Below are positions 33,242-41,572 of a stretch of DNA of 64,000 nt, piece after piece; within the stretch, counting starts at the first letter, position 1, and each line of letters starts with the position of its first letter. The position numbers were made by a program, and so were the translations under genes. Below the pieces are notes generated by a model. That model searched no databases, was not told the DNA's origin, and saw nothing but the letters and a program-made list of their open reading frames with translations. Origin of the DNA: Scopulibacillus_A cellulosilyticus (GTDB lineage Bacteria; Bacillota; Bacilli; Bacillales; Sporolactobacillaceae); the NCBI RefSeq assembly GCF_042665295.1, contig NZ_JBHTCO010000002.1, positions 215,221 through 279,220 on the forward strand, given 5' to 3'.

Positions 33242-33246
33242 ATTGA

Positions 33247-33846
33247 TTATTTAAATACTTTTATACGATCTTCCAGCGGTTGGAATTGTTTTTCGCCAGC
33301 TTCCATTGTCGGCTTGCCAAACGGCATTTGTGCAACCAGATTCCAGCTTTCCGGAATGTTCCATTCTCTTTTCACTTCATCATCAATAAGCGGATTATAG
33401 TGCTGTAAGGAGGCGCCGTAACCCTCAGCTTCTAAAGATGTCCAAACAACGAGTTGAAGCATACCGGAAGCATGATGGGACCAAATTGGGAAGTTATCTT
33501 TATAACTTGCAAAATCTCTTTGCAATTGTTCGATAACCTGGCTGTCTTCAAAGAATAAAACGGTACCATAGCCGCTTTGGAAAGCATTAAGTTTTTGTTC
33601 GGTTGCAGCATATTGTTCTTCGCTCACGATTTTCTTTAAAGTGTTTTTCGTGATATCCCATAATTTATCATGTTGCTCGCCAAGCAGCACAACAGCGCGG
33701 CTGCTTTGAGAGTTAAAAGCTGATGGGCTGTATTTGACTGCATGATTAATAATTTCTTGGATTCTTTCGTCTGATGCGACAGGTTCCTTACTAATCCCAT
33801 AAATAGACCGTCTATCTTTAAGTGCTGAGTAAAAATCTTTAACCAT
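33247..33846 (-). CDS. Frm2/CinD-like nitroreductase-family flavoprotein
   Basis: The 199-aa protein is a nitroreductase-fold FMN enzyme of the Frm2-like subgroup. It begins with FYSALKDRRSIYGIS (FMN-binding Arg pair), then SPSAFNSQSSRAVVLLG, and ends with the AQMPFGKP motif; members such as Lactococcus CinD reduce quinones and nitro compounds. ATG 33846 has TTGGAGG upstream. About 48 bases upstream is a palindrome like the quinone-responsive MhqR operator, which supports a role in quinone or electrophile detoxification. It is unrelated at close range to the NfsA-type enzyme at 3508. Confidence 0.88.
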   Translation of the reverse strand: MVKDFYSALKDRRSIYGISKEPVASDERIQEIINHAVKYSPSAFNSQSSRAVVLLGEQHDKLWDITKNTLKKIVSEEQYAATEQKLNAFQSGYGTVLFFEDSQVIEQLQRDFASYKDNFPIWSHHASGMLQLVVWTSLEAEGYGASLQHYNPLIDDEVKREWNIPESWNLVAQMPFGKPTMEAGEKQFQPLEDRIKVFK

Positions 33847-33893
33847 AATTGAATACCTCCAAATAGTTTTTATTTAAAAATCTTTAAATGATA

Positions 33894-33911
33894 AATCTCT
33901 AATTCGAGATA
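33894..33911. promoter_or_regulatory. MhqR-like operator upstream of the nitroreductase
   Basis: ATCTCTAATTCGAGAT is an inverted repeat close to the reported B. subtilis MhqR box (tATCTcgaAtTCgAGATa), with one main deviation in the left half. It lies 49-65 bases upstream of the start codon. Confidence 0.6.
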
Positions 33912-34014
33912 ATTGTAAAAGAAATATAGCTGCGATGTCAATAGTTGCGATTAATGTTGCTAAATTGGCAATATTCGGTTCATGCAAGCCTTTAAATTTT
34001 AAAAAAATAATGGT

Positions 34015-34042
34015 TTGAAAAGTATAGTTTTTCATGTATACT
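34015..34042 (+). promoter_or_regulatory. promoter of the eamA-gntR operon
   Basis: TTGAAA (34015-34020) and TATACT (34037-34042) are spaced by 16 bases. The spacer and -10 contain the imperfect inverted repeat AGTATA...TATACT, a possible operator. Confidence 0.6.
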
Positions 34043-34098
34043 ATATGCAATATATCGCATATTCAAAAGAGGATTTGCTTAGAAAGAGGGATATGATT

Positions 34099-35028
34099 AT
34101 GAACCGCTTGAAAGGATTTCTTATGGTCATTGCCGGGGCAGGGTTATGGGGTCTGTCCGGAACAGCGGCCCAATATTTGTTTCAAAAAGACAATATTTCA
34201 ATGGAATGGCTAGTTACAATAAGGCTTGTTATATCTGGCTTGCTTCTTATTATTATGGCAACATTGAAAGGAGATAAGAGGGTATGGCGTATATGGAGGG
34301 ATAAAAGCTCAATCATTAAAATACTTATTTTTGGTATTTTAGGGATGCTGGGTGTTCAGTATACTTATTTTGCATCTATAGATGCTGGTAACGCGCCAAT
34401 AGCTACTCTGTTACAATATTTAGGACCTGTATTTATCGCATTATATATTTTATTTAGATATAAAACGATCCCAACGTTAAGAGAAATAATATCAATTATT
34501 TTAGCGCTTTTAGGCACTTATTTTTTATTAACAAATGGCTCAGTTCATTCATTAACCGTATCTGGTAAAGCGGTGTTTTGGGGTGTTCTATCAGGAGTAG
34601 CGTTAGCCTTTTACACATTATATCCGGGCGAATTGCTCAAAAAATGGGGTTCATTCACTGTTATCGGATGGGGCATGCTGATTGGCGGGATAGGCATGAG
34701 TTTGAAAAATCCGCCATGGCAAATTCATCAATTCCATGCATCTCTCACAAGTTTATTATTAATTGGTTTTGTTGTCTTATTTGGTACGCTCATAGCCTTT
34801 TATCTTTACTTAGAAAGCTTAAAATATATTTCGCCAAAGGAAACAAGCCTTCTGGGATGTATGGAGCCGCTGTCATCAGTCATTTCATCAGTGATTTTCA
34901 TACACGTCCCATTTGGTCTTTATCAAACCTTTGGTACAATATGTATTATTGCGATGGTTGTGGTTTCATCGAAAAAGTCTAAGAAAAAAAACCAACCATT
35001 AATATTGGATGAAAAAAAGACAGGTTGA
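34099..35028 (+). CDS. EamA/DMT-family transporter
   Basis: The 309-aa protein has ten hydrophobic segments forming two EamA repeats. The first begins at AGAGLWGLSGTAAQYLF and the second at GKAVFWGVLSGVALAFYTLYPG. LLQYLGPVFIALY and SLLGCMEPLSSVISSV hold the helix-4 and helix-9 prolines typical of drug/metabolite exporters. The substrate is unknown. ATG 34099 follows AGAAAGAGGG with eight-base spacing. A GntR regulator starts 31 bases downstream, so the two likely form an operon. Confidence 0.88.
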   Translation: MNRLKGFLMVIAGAGLWGLSGTAAQYLFQKDNISMEWLVTIRLVISGLLLIIMATLKGDKRVWRIWRDKSSIIKILIFGILGMLGVQYTYFASIDAGNAPIATLLQYLGPVFIALYILFRYKTIPTLREIISIILALLGTYFLLTNGSVHSLTVSGKAVFWGVLSGVALAFYTLYPGELLKKWGSFTVIGWGMLIGGIGMSLKNPPWQIHQFHASLTSLLLIGFVVLFGTLIAFYLYLESLKYISPKETSLLGCMEPLSSVISSVIFIHVPFGLYQTFGTICIIAMVVVSSKKSKKKNQPLILDEKKTG

Positions 35029-35059
35029 AAATTAAGGATAAAATCATGAGGTGTTATGT

Positions 35060-35752
35060 ATGCCTATACCTGAAAATATTAAAAAGCCGATTAGACAATC
35101 CGCAAAGACGATCGCCCTTAACCAATTACAAAAATGGATAACAGAAGGTGTTCTGCAATCGGGCGAAAAAATAAGCGATGCCGACTTATCGCAAGCTTTA
35201 GGCGTCAGCCGCACGCCGGTACGTGAGGCGCTGCAAATATTAGAAATGCAAGGTTTTGTTGAAATGCAGCCGGGGAAAGAAACAAGAATCACAGCTATTG
35301 ACAGAGAAGATATCCCTAACATTTACCAGACTTTGGCTGCTTTAGATGAAACGGCGGTAAATGCAGCGATTGAAAAGGTGACAGAAGAGGATATTATAAG
35401 TTTGATAGATATTAATAAAAATTTTGCTTACGCTATAACTGAAAAAGATTCCTTGAATGCTTCAAAATTAGATGAAAAGTTCCATAAGAAAATCATAGAG
35501 ATATCAGGAAATCATTATATTGATTCCTTTACGGACACATTATATATGCATGCCGCGAGGGTAAGATTTGTATATTTTAAATCGTATGTTCCGGCAAGTA
35601 TTTCCGTTAAAGAGCATGAAAAGATCATTGAGGCTCTTAAAGCTAAAGACAAACAGGCAGCGGCAAAAATAATTCGTGAAAATTGGCTTCGTCCTATGGA
35701 AGAAATAATAAAGAACCTCAACGGAAAAGAAGAGAGCAGCCCAAAAAACTAA
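35060..35752 (+). CDS. GntR/FCD-family transcriptional regulator
   Basis: The 230-aa protein has an N-terminal GntR winged helix (GVLQSGEKISDADLSQALGVSRTPVREAL covers positions 33-61 in pieces) and an all-helical FCD ligand domain. KFHKKIIEISGNHY and KEHEKIIEALKAKD supply the FCD His residues. It probably regulates the EamA exporter upstream of it. ATG 35060 has GAGGTG at eight bases. Effector and targets are unknown. Confidence 0.88.
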   Translation: MPIPENIKKPIRQSAKTIALNQLQKWITEGVLQSGEKISDADLSQALGVSRTPVREALQILEMQGFVEMQPGKETRITAIDREDIPNIYQTLAALDETAVNAAIEKVTEEDIISLIDINKNFAYAITEKDSLNASKLDEKFHKKIIEISGNHYIDSFTDTLYMHAARVRFVYFKSYVPASISVKEHEKIIEALKAKDKQAAAKIIRENWLRPMEEIIKNLNGKEESSPKN

Positions 35753-35773
35753 GCTGTTGGGACGCTCTCTTCC
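35729..35773 (+). terminator. terminator after eamA-gntR
   Basis: AAGAGAGC-GCCCAA pairs with TTGGGA-GCTCTCTT around a 12-base loop; it overlaps the regulator's 3' end. Confidence 0.65.
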
Positions 35774-35836
35774 GGCACCTGATTTTAATGCGTTAACGTG
35801 TTTATCATAAACGGATACTTTGTAGTAAAAATAGGA

Positions 35837-35865
35837 ACAGCCCGCCATTTATGGTCGGGCTCTTT
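35837..35865 (-). terminator. terminator after cysP
   Basis: AGCCCG and CGGGCT with an inner CCAT/ATGG pair form a hairpin. On the minus strand it is followed by a T-rich stretch just past the cysP stop. Confidence 0.65.
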
Positions 35866-35875
35866 ATCTCTTTCT

Positions 35876-36928
35876 TCAACTTTTAATTTTTTTTCGCTTC
35901 ATAATACTCATGTAGCCGACAGGCATGATAAAGGCAGACAATATGGCAATCAATACATAAATATCATTCATAATAAACAGTTGAACCAAGATGTACGAAA
36001 TGATTAAAGCGGATGTTGGCGAAATCACCCATACTTTTAGAATTCGCTTTACAATTTCACTCTTGGTCAATTTCAAATCATTATCTGCCTTTCCAATACC
36101 GAATATTGCCATTGTAGTAGCTTGAACTAATGGCACTGGTAAACCAAAAATTGACGCGATAATAACCAGCGTTCCACTTGTTAAAGAGACCATGGATCCT
36201 CTTAAAAGTGATAGTTTAGTAATCTTTTTACCGTTAGTTTCCAAAACCTTTCCACCCAAAGCAACAGCGCCAAGTGCAACGAACAAGCCTCCGACAATGA
36301 CGGCAATGTTTGAACTGATTAATCCTGCCCCGACCAATGGACCAACCGCATTCGCTACATTATTCATACCGGCAGCAAAGGCTTCATAGCAGCCAGCACC
36401 AATCAAGAAAACAATCAAAGCTGTTCGAATAAGCGGCTTTTTAGAGAGAAAGTGAAATTTTGGACGCATTTTGCGGAGAATTTTACCGATGACATAAGCG
36501 ATAAGGAAAGCTATAAAAGGTAAAACAAGCCATACAGTAACGATAAATAAAACTTTACCTGCAAAAAGGGAATGGTAGGCTATACCTACCCCAACAACCG
36601 AACCGATCGTCACTTCACTGGTTGACAGAGGGATACCTAAGAGATTAGCAAAAAACAAGGTCATACAGGCAGATGCTAAAATAATAACGACAATTGGAAC
36701 GCTGAGAAGACTGGAAGCAATGATTCCCCCGCCGATAGTTTTAACAACGGCTCCTCCCCCCAAGACAGCTCCCAGCATGGCAGCAATCCCGACAAGCACC
36801 ATAGCAATCCAACGTTTTTTTATGGCTCCCCCGCCATAAGCCGTTCCCATTGCGGCTGCTGCACCGCTAGCGCCAATATTCATCGCAAAGAAGAAGGAAA
36901 TAGCAAAGGCGATTATCAATAAAAACAT
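35876..36928 (-). CDS. cysP: CysP-type sulfate permease (PiT family)
   Basis: The 350-aa protein has 10-11 helices and the two inverted PiT-family motifs in the variant form of CysP. The N-terminal half has MNIGASGAAAAMGTAYGGGAIKK (positions 16-38, read in parts) and the second has AAGMNNVANAVGPLVGAGL. B. subtilis CysP, a proton-coupled sulfate transporter, has the same FFAMNIGASGAAA start, whereas phosphate transporters usually have GANDxAN. The ATG follows TTAGGAG. An Rrf2 regulator lies 45 bases upstream on the same strand, fitting control by sulfur or Fe-S status. Phosphate transport is less likely but not excluded. Confidence 0.85.
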   Translation of the reverse strand: MFLLIIAFAISFFFAMNIGASGAAAAMGTAYGGGAIKKRWIAMVLVGIAAMLGAVLGGGAVVKTIGGGIIASSLLSVPIVVIILASACMTLFFANLLGIPLSTSEVTIGSVVGVGIAYHSLFAGKVLFIVTVWLVLPFIAFLIAYVIGKILRKMRPKFHFLSKKPLIRTALIVFLIGAGCYEAFAAGMNNVANAVGPLVGAGLISSNIAVIVGGLFVALGAVALGGKVLETNGKKITKLSLLRGSMVSLTSGTLVIIASIFGLPVPLVQATTMAIFGIGKADNDLKLTKSEIVKRILKVWVISPTSALIISYILVQLFIMNDIYVLIAILSAFIMPVGYMSIMKRKKIKS

Positions 36929-36973
36929 AGTATCAACTCCTAAATTTGAATAATTTTTATCCTATTATTCTTG

Positions 36974-37402
36974 TTACTCGTCAACAATGGACGGTATTTT
37001 CCCTTTCAATAGATGTTCTAATGTCGTTTTATCAAGCAAGCGGGCGATCGTATCACGAACCAAAGCCCATAAAGGTTTTAACAAGCAATGCCCTTCAAGC
37101 GGACAAGGTTCGTAAGAAGTGACGCTGACACAGCTCATTGGCGCCAAAGGGCCTTCCAGCTGACGGATGACCTCCCCAATAACAATTTGATCCGGGGACT
37201 TTGCCAGTGTATATCCACCGTTTTTACCGCGTTTACTTTTTACATAACCCAACATTTTCAACTTAAGCAGAATTTGTTCTAAATAATCTGTTTGAACAAG
37301 TGTCCTTTCCGATATATCAGCGATTTGTAAGATCTGTCCATTCTCCAACCCCAATACAATCAAAGCACGTAATGCATATTCCCCGCGGCTTGAAATTTTC
37401 AT
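36974..37402 (-). CDS. Rrf2-family regulator with Fe-S cluster cysteines
   Basis: The 142-aa protein has an N-terminal winged helix with the Rrf2 pattern (SSRGEYALRALIVL, DYLEQILLKLK, GYVKSKRGKNGGYTLAK). Three cysteines at 91, 100 and 106 (CX8CX5C) match the cluster-binding set of IscR/NsrR-type proteins and are absent from CymR. It could sense iron-sulfur supply, nitric oxide or redox state. Position directly ahead of cysP suggests control of sulfate uptake. ATG 37402 has TTAGGAGG. A perfect inverted repeat upstream may be its own operator. Confidence 0.88.
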   Translation of the reverse strand: MKISSRGEYALRALIVLGLENGQILQIADISERTLVQTDYLEQILLKLKMLGYVKSKRGKNGGYTLAKSPDQIVIGEVIRQLEGPLAPMSCVSVTSYEPCPLEGHCLLKPLWALVRDTIARLLDKTTLEHLLKGKIPSIVDE

Positions 37403-37426
37403 GATGATTCCTCCTAAGATGGCGAA

Positions 37427-37458
37427 TTGTTGATTAACTTGAGTAACTTAGTCAACAA
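37427..37458. promoter_or_regulatory. inverted repeat, candidate operator of the Rrf2 gene
   Basis: TTGTTGA (37427-37433) and TCAACAA (37452-37458) are perfect 7-base arms separated by 18 bases, 25-56 bases upstream of the rrf2-type start. The arms lie on the same helix face at about two and a half turns, as expected for a dimeric regulator or a pair of half-sites. Its role is inferred from position only. Confidence 0.5.
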
Positions 37459-37630
37459 ATAACAGTAAAATAATATATGTAAGAAAAGGGGAAAATTCTT
37501 AGACGGCTATCATGAGCTAAAAACCAAAATAATGATTAATTAAGAAAGCAAAAGGGGGCTTTTTTGGCGCGCCATCATCCAAAAAATAAATGGAGAAAAA
37601 TTAGCTTTAAAAGATTTGAGAAAGTATTTT

Positions 37631-37659
37631 TTGCCTGATGACCGGCAGTATAGTAAAAT
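37631..37659 (+). promoter_or_regulatory. promoter of ppiB
   Basis: TTGCCT (37631-37636) and TAAAAT (37654-37659) are spaced by 17 bases, 38 bases before the ppiB start. Confidence 0.5.
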
Positions 37660-37697
37660 AAAATAATCTGATGAATACTTTTTAGGAGGAGTTTCAC

Positions 37698-38132
37698 ATG
37701 AAAAAAGGCTCCATTACAATGGAAAATGGTGAAAAAATTCTTATTGAATTTTATCCTGAGGAAGCGCCAAATACAGTCGCTAACTTTGAAAAACTTGCAA
37801 ACGAAGGTTTTTACAACGGTTTGACCTTCCATCGTGTCATTCCTGGTTTCGTTTCTCAAGGAGGATGTCCTAGAGGCACTGGTACAGGTGATGCCGGCTA
37901 CACAATTAAGTGCGAGACAGAAGGCAACCCGCACAAACATCAGCAAGGCGCTTTGTCTATGGCTCATGCAGGCAAAGATACAGGCAGCTGTCAATTCTTT
38001 ATTGTACATGAACCTCAGCCGCATCTTGATGGTGTACATACTGTGTTTGGACAAGTAACAGAAGGTATGGATACAGTTCTTAAAATGAAAAACGGCGATG
38101 TCATGTCTGAAGTAAAAGTTTGGGAAGAATAA
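37698..38132 (+). CDS. ppiB: peptidyl-prolyl cis-trans isomerase (cyclophilin) PpiB
   Basis: The 144-aa cytosolic protein speeds proline isomerisation during folding. It holds the cyclophilin signature FHRVIPGFVSQGG (residues 44-56, with active Arg46), QFFIVHEPQPHLDG and HTVFGQV. There is no signal peptide. The length equals B. subtilis PpiB. The ATG has TTTAGGAGGAG upstream. Single gene with promoter and terminator. Confidence 0.95.
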   Translation: MKKGSITMENGEKILIEFYPEEAPNTVANFEKLANEGFYNGLTFHRVIPGFVSQGGCPRGTGTGDAGYTIKCETEGNPHKHQQGALSMAHAGKDTGSCQFFIVHEPQPHLDGVHTVFGQVTEGMDTVLKMKNGDVMSEVKVWEE

Positions 38133-38149
38133 AAGTCCAATATCGTTAT

Positions 38150-38182
38150 AAACGCTTCTGCAAAACTGCAGAAGCGTTTTGC
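38150..38182 (+). terminator. terminator after ppiB
   Basis: AAACGCTTCTGCA and TGCAGAAGCGTTT form a 13-bp perfect stem with a four-base loop, followed by T. Confidence 0.85.
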
Positions 38183-38330
38183 CGTTTACACAGCCTTGCT
38201 TGCTCAGTTTGGAGTAAAAGCGGTTAAATGCTCTATTCATTAAAAAGGTATAGACAAGCTCACCTTTTCTATATAACATAGCAATCAGTACATGGAAAAT
38301 TTAGATAACATTAGGTTAGGTGATAGGCAT

Positions 38331-39257
38331 ATGGGTTCTAAATATGCGCTGCAGCTGCAAAATTTAACGAAAAAAATTGGAAGAACGACAATCATTGATG
38401 ATATCACATTAAATATTCCCAAAGGAGAAGTATTTGGTCTATTAGGTCCCAATGGTTCAGGAAAAACAACGATGATTCGTATGATGGCAGGATTAATGAA
38501 AATAACAAAAGGCGAAATATTTATCCACGGCATAAATATAAAAAAAGATTTTGAAGGTGCTATCAAACATGTAGGTGCTATCGTTGAAAATCCGGAACTT
38601 TATAAATTCCTCACAGGTTATCAAAATCTGCAGCATTATGCGCGAATGGTACCTGGCATTTCTGAAGAACGGATTAAGGAAGCAGCTTCTTTAGTTAAAC
38701 TTGATCAGAGAATCTATGATAAAGTAGACACTTATTCTTTGGGTATGCGCCAACGCTTAGGAGTAGCGCAAGCGCTTCTTCATCGCCCTTCTGTACTTAT
38801 TCTTGATGAACCGACAAACGGCTTAGATCCGGCAGGGATTCGCGAGCTGCGTGATTATCTGCGTCATTTGACAGATACAGAGGGCACGACCGTCGTTGTT
38901 TCGAGTCATATGCTATTAGAAATGGAATTACTATGTGACCGTCTTGCTATCATACGAAATGGCAGATTACTGGATGAAGGGCATATCAAAGATTTGATAC
39001 ATAGCGATGACCAAGTCCCGGTTCGTTTTAATGTTGATGACAAAAGCCGGATTCATGACATTCTTAGTCAAGTAAACAGTAAAGCTAAATATAAACAAAT
39101 CATGGATGGTTTTGAAATCACGTTATCAAAAGAAGAAATCGCGGTGGTAAATGCCGCGCTTGTTGCAAATGGCATCAAAGTCTATGGCATTAACCCTGTG
39201 ACAAAAACATTGGAAGATTCCTTTTTGCAAATTACCGGAGATGGTGAAGATGAGTAG
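38331..39257 (+). CDS. ABC transporter ATP-binding protein (BcrA-like)
   Basis: The 308-aa protein is the ATPase of an ABC-2-type exporter. It has Walker A GPNGSGKT (39-46), the signature YSLGMRQRLGVAQ (a variant of LSGGQ, as in BcrA/NatA-like proteins), Walker B VLILDEPTNGLDP and the H-loop SSHML. The C-terminal 80 residues form the extra domain typical of bacitracin/lantibiotic-resistance-like exporters. ATG 38331 has AGGTGATAGG close ahead; ATG 38292 in frame lacks a site. The permease gene overlaps its end. Substrate unknown. Confidence 0.93.
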   Translation: MGSKYALQLQNLTKKIGRTTIIDDITLNIPKGEVFGLLGPNGSGKTTMIRMMAGLMKITKGEIFIHGINIKKDFEGAIKHVGAIVENPELYKFLTGYQNLQHYARMVPGISEERIKEAASLVKLDQRIYDKVDTYSLGMRQRLGVAQALLHRPSVLILDEPTNGLDPAGIRELRDYLRHLTDTEGTTVVVSSHMLLEMELLCDRLAIIRNGRLLDEGHIKDLIHSDDQVPVRFNVDDKSRIHDILSQVNSKAKYKQIMDGFEITLSKEEIAVVNAALVANGIKVYGINPVTKTLEDSFLQITGDGEDE

Positions 39258-40023
39258 ATTTTATGGATTAATACAAAACGAAATGATTAAAATCTTTCAG
39301 CGTACGAGAACCTGGGTGCTCATTGCGGCTTTAGTGTTTTGCGACCTTGTTTTTGCGATAGTGATGAAGAAATTTACCCATGGAACAGGTATGGTCTATA
39401 ATGTTTGGGATTTTTGTTCTGACAGCACTAACTTGCTTATCGGTGTAAATATTTGCGGACTCGTCATTGCCGGGGATATTGTCGCCAGCGAGTTTGCATG
39501 GGGTACGATCAAACTGCTTTTGATTCGTCCTATTAAAAGATATAAAATACTGCTCTCAAAATATGTTACTGTCTTGCTGTTTACCGTTTTTCTATTGCTT
39601 CTTTTATATGTTTTTTCATTAATTTTTGGTGCAATATTCTTCGGTTTCAGTCATACCCTGGAAAGTATTTATACATTGGCAGGCACTTTCTTAACTTATA
39701 GTAATCAGTCTATTAATATTTTAATAAGTTTAACATTTGCTTTTATGCTTTCAACAGCATTTAGAAGCAGTTCACTTTCGATCAGCCTGTCTATTATGAT
39801 TGTCTTTTTATCTAAGACAGTTGTTGAAGCTTTAAGCTATTCCAAAATAACCTGGGGAAAATATATCGTTTTTTCTAATACAGACTTTAGTCAATTTACA
39901 AAAGGGGAACCTTTATTTACAGGAATGACACCGGGATTTTCTATTACTGTCCTCCTTATTTATTACCTTGCCTTTCTTTTTATTTCTTGGCTCGTTTTCA
40001 CAAAACGGGATGTTGCAGTCTAA
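39250..40023 (+). CDS. ABC-2-type transporter permease
   Basis: The 257-aa membrane partner of the upstream ATPase has six hydrophobic segments (about 20-40, 55-80, 100-130, 140-170, 175-200, 225-250) and an N-terminal amphipathic EMIKIFQRTRTW typical of ABC-2 permeases. It starts at ATG 39250, overlapping the ATPase stop, with GGAG nine bases ahead. Exporters of this shape often handle antimicrobial peptides or lipids. Substrate unknown. Confidence 0.88.
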   Translation: MSRFYGLIQNEMIKIFQRTRTWVLIAALVFCDLVFAIVMKKFTHGTGMVYNVWDFCSDSTNLLIGVNICGLVIAGDIVASEFAWGTIKLLLIRPIKRYKILLSKYVTVLLFTVFLLLLLYVFSLIFGAIFFGFSHTLESIYTLAGTFLTYSNQSINILISLTFAFMLSTAFRSSSLSISLSIMIVFLSKTVVEALSYSKITWGKYIVFSNTDFSQFTKGEPLFTGMTPGFSITVLLIYYLAFLFISWLVFTKRDVAV

Positions 40024-40070
40024 GAAGATGCTATAATGAAATAACTAACTTTTTTAATGGGGGAATGGCA

Positions 40071-40358
40071 ATGTCAACAACAAATATTGGTTTTCAAGTT
40101 TTGCCGATTGTACCGGATGGCAATGTTTATGATGTTATTGATAAAGCGATCGAAGTTGTTCAAAAGTCAGGCGTTAAATATGAAGTCGGCGCGTTGGAGA
40201 CGGTTATGGAGGGTGAATTTGATACCTTAATTGATATTGTAAAAAGAGCGCAATTGGCATGTATCGAAGCGGGAGCTTCCGAGGTAGCAGTCAACATCAA
40301 AGTCCATTACAATCCAAACGGTGTCTCTATGGAAGGAAAGACAAAAAAGTTTCGTTAA
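40071..40358 (+). CDS. thiamine-binding protein of the MTH1187/YqgV family
   Basis: The 95-aa protein belongs to the small ferredoxin-like-fold family (formerly DUF77), structures of which bind thiamine or its precursors. It shows the pattern GFQVLPIVPDG, KSGVKYEVGALETVMEGEFDTL and a final VNIKVHY. It resembles B. subtilis YqgV. ATG 40071 follows GGGGGAATGG; ATG 40065 is an alternative. It lies 47 bases after the ABC permease and has its own terminator, so co-transcription is possible but unproven. Confidence 0.85.
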   Translation: MSTTNIGFQVLPIVPDGNVYDVIDKAIEVVQKSGVKYEVGALETVMEGEFDTLIDIVKRAQLACIEAGASEVAVNIKVHYNPNGVSMEGKTKKFR

Positions 40359-40370
40359 ATATTATCTTAT

Positions 40371-40406
40371 TGGAAAAAGTCCTAAATGGTTTAGGGCTTT
40401 TTCCTA
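40371..40406 (+). terminator. terminator after the thiamine-binding protein gene
   Basis: GGAAAAAGTCCTAAA pairs with TTTAGGGCTTTTTCC around a three-base loop. Confidence 0.85.
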
Positions 40407-40539
40407 TTAATACAGCCTAAAGATTATTTTATAATTCCTATAATTTCGAATGTTTAATTGGCAAAATTATTCTTAACAAAAAAGCAGGAAAAGAACATGT
40501 AAAAGAAGAAATGTTGAAGATGAATGGGGTGAGAAAAAG

Positions 40540-41376
40540 ATGAAAACAATTATCAGCATGGATTGGGTAAGAGAACATTTAAATGATGACAACGTTGTGA
40601 TTGTTGACTGCAGATTTTATTTGCAGGATCCAAACAAAGGGTATCATGAATATAAGGCTTCCCATATTAAAGGGGCTGTATATTTTGACCTGGAAAGGGA
40701 TCTGTCCGGTCCTGTCAGTAAGCATGGCGGACGGCATCCGCTTCCGGATATCAAACAGTTAGCTTTTAAATTAGGTGACGTTGGCATCGATCATAACAAA
40801 ACAGTTGTTGCTTACGATAACGAAAATGGCTCTATAGCGGCAGCCCGTTTCTGGTGGCTCTTAAAATACATGGGGCATGATAATGCATTTGTCATGGATG
40901 AGAGCTATTCTGCATGGGTTGAAAAAGGTTATCCGACCGAGGATAAGAAGTCTTTTAATACGTCGACACAATTCATACCGCGTGTTAATGAAGAGATGCT
41001 CGTCAGGCAAAGCGAAGTTCAAGATCAAATGAAAAATCCCGATGGCAGAGCTTTAATCGATGCGCGTGCTGAAGACCGTTATTTAGGAAAATCAGAACCG
41101 CTAGACAAAAAAGCCGGCCATATTCCAAGTGCAGAAAATTGGTTTTGGAAAGATAATATAGCCGCAGACGGTAAATGGAAATCAAATGAAGAACTAAAAG
41201 AGAGGTTTGCACCCCTGAAAGATAAAAAGTCGATTACCGTTTACTGCGGTTCAGGTGTAACAGCCTGCGTAAATATATTAGCTCTAAATGCTGCGGGTAT
41301 AACAAATGTTAAGCTTTATCCGGGAAGCTGGAGTGACTGGGTTTCATACAGTGAGAATCCGATAGAATCTAAATAA
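40540..41376 (+). CDS. sseA: sulfurtransferase with two rhodanese domains (3-mercaptopyruvate type)
   Basis: The 278-aa protein has two rhodanese domains. The first is inactive (no Cys; DLERDLSGPVSKHGGRHPLPD linker region) and the second carries the active-site loop CGSGVTAC starting at Cys236. The loop CG[ST]GVT is characteristic of 3-mercaptopyruvate sulfurtransferases; rhodaneses for thiosulfate have a different loop. It transfers sulfane sulfur to cyanide or thiol acceptors and helps in sulfide metabolism. The ATG follows GGGGTGAG. A hairpin closes the gene. Confidence 0.92.
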   Translation: MKTIISMDWVREHLNDDNVVIVDCRFYLQDPNKGYHEYKASHIKGAVYFDLERDLSGPVSKHGGRHPLPDIKQLAFKLGDVGIDHNKTVVAYDNENGSIAAARFWWLLKYMGHDNAFVMDESYSAWVEKGYPTEDKKSFNTSTQFIPRVNEEMLVRQSEVQDQMKNPDGRALIDARAEDRYLGKSEPLDKKAGHIPSAENWFWKDNIAADGKWKSNEELKERFAPLKDKKSITVYCGSGVTACVNILALNAAGITNVKLYPGSWSDWVSYSENPIESK

Positions 41377-41392
41377 ATTGTAAGCGTTTTAT

Positions 41393-41430
41393 TAAGGCGT
41401 CCAAACTCATGTTTGGGTGCCTTAGTTTTA
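41393..41430 (+). terminator. terminator after the sulfurtransferase gene
   Basis: TAAGGCGTCCAAAC pairs imperfectly with GTTTGGGTGCCTTA and is followed by GTTTTAT. Confidence 0.7.
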
Positions 41431-41506
41431 TATTTTTACAAAGGTGGGAATTGTAGGATAGAACAAAGGGGAATGAGAAGAAATGAGTTGATAAAATTAA
41501 AAATAG

Positions 41507-41565
41507 AAAAGATGAGCACACTATCATGCTCACCTTTTCAGCGAAAGTGCAACCTGCACTTTTAT
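41507..41565. terminator. two consecutive hairpins between converging genes
   Basis: Stem 1 is AAAAGATGAGCA (41507-41518) with TGCTCACCTTTT (41527-41538). Stem 2 is AAAGTGCA (41544-41551) with TGCACTTT (41555-41562), followed by TATTTG. On the minus strand they end the cstA-ybdD transcript. Confidence 0.65.
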
Positions 41566-41572
41566 TTGACTA

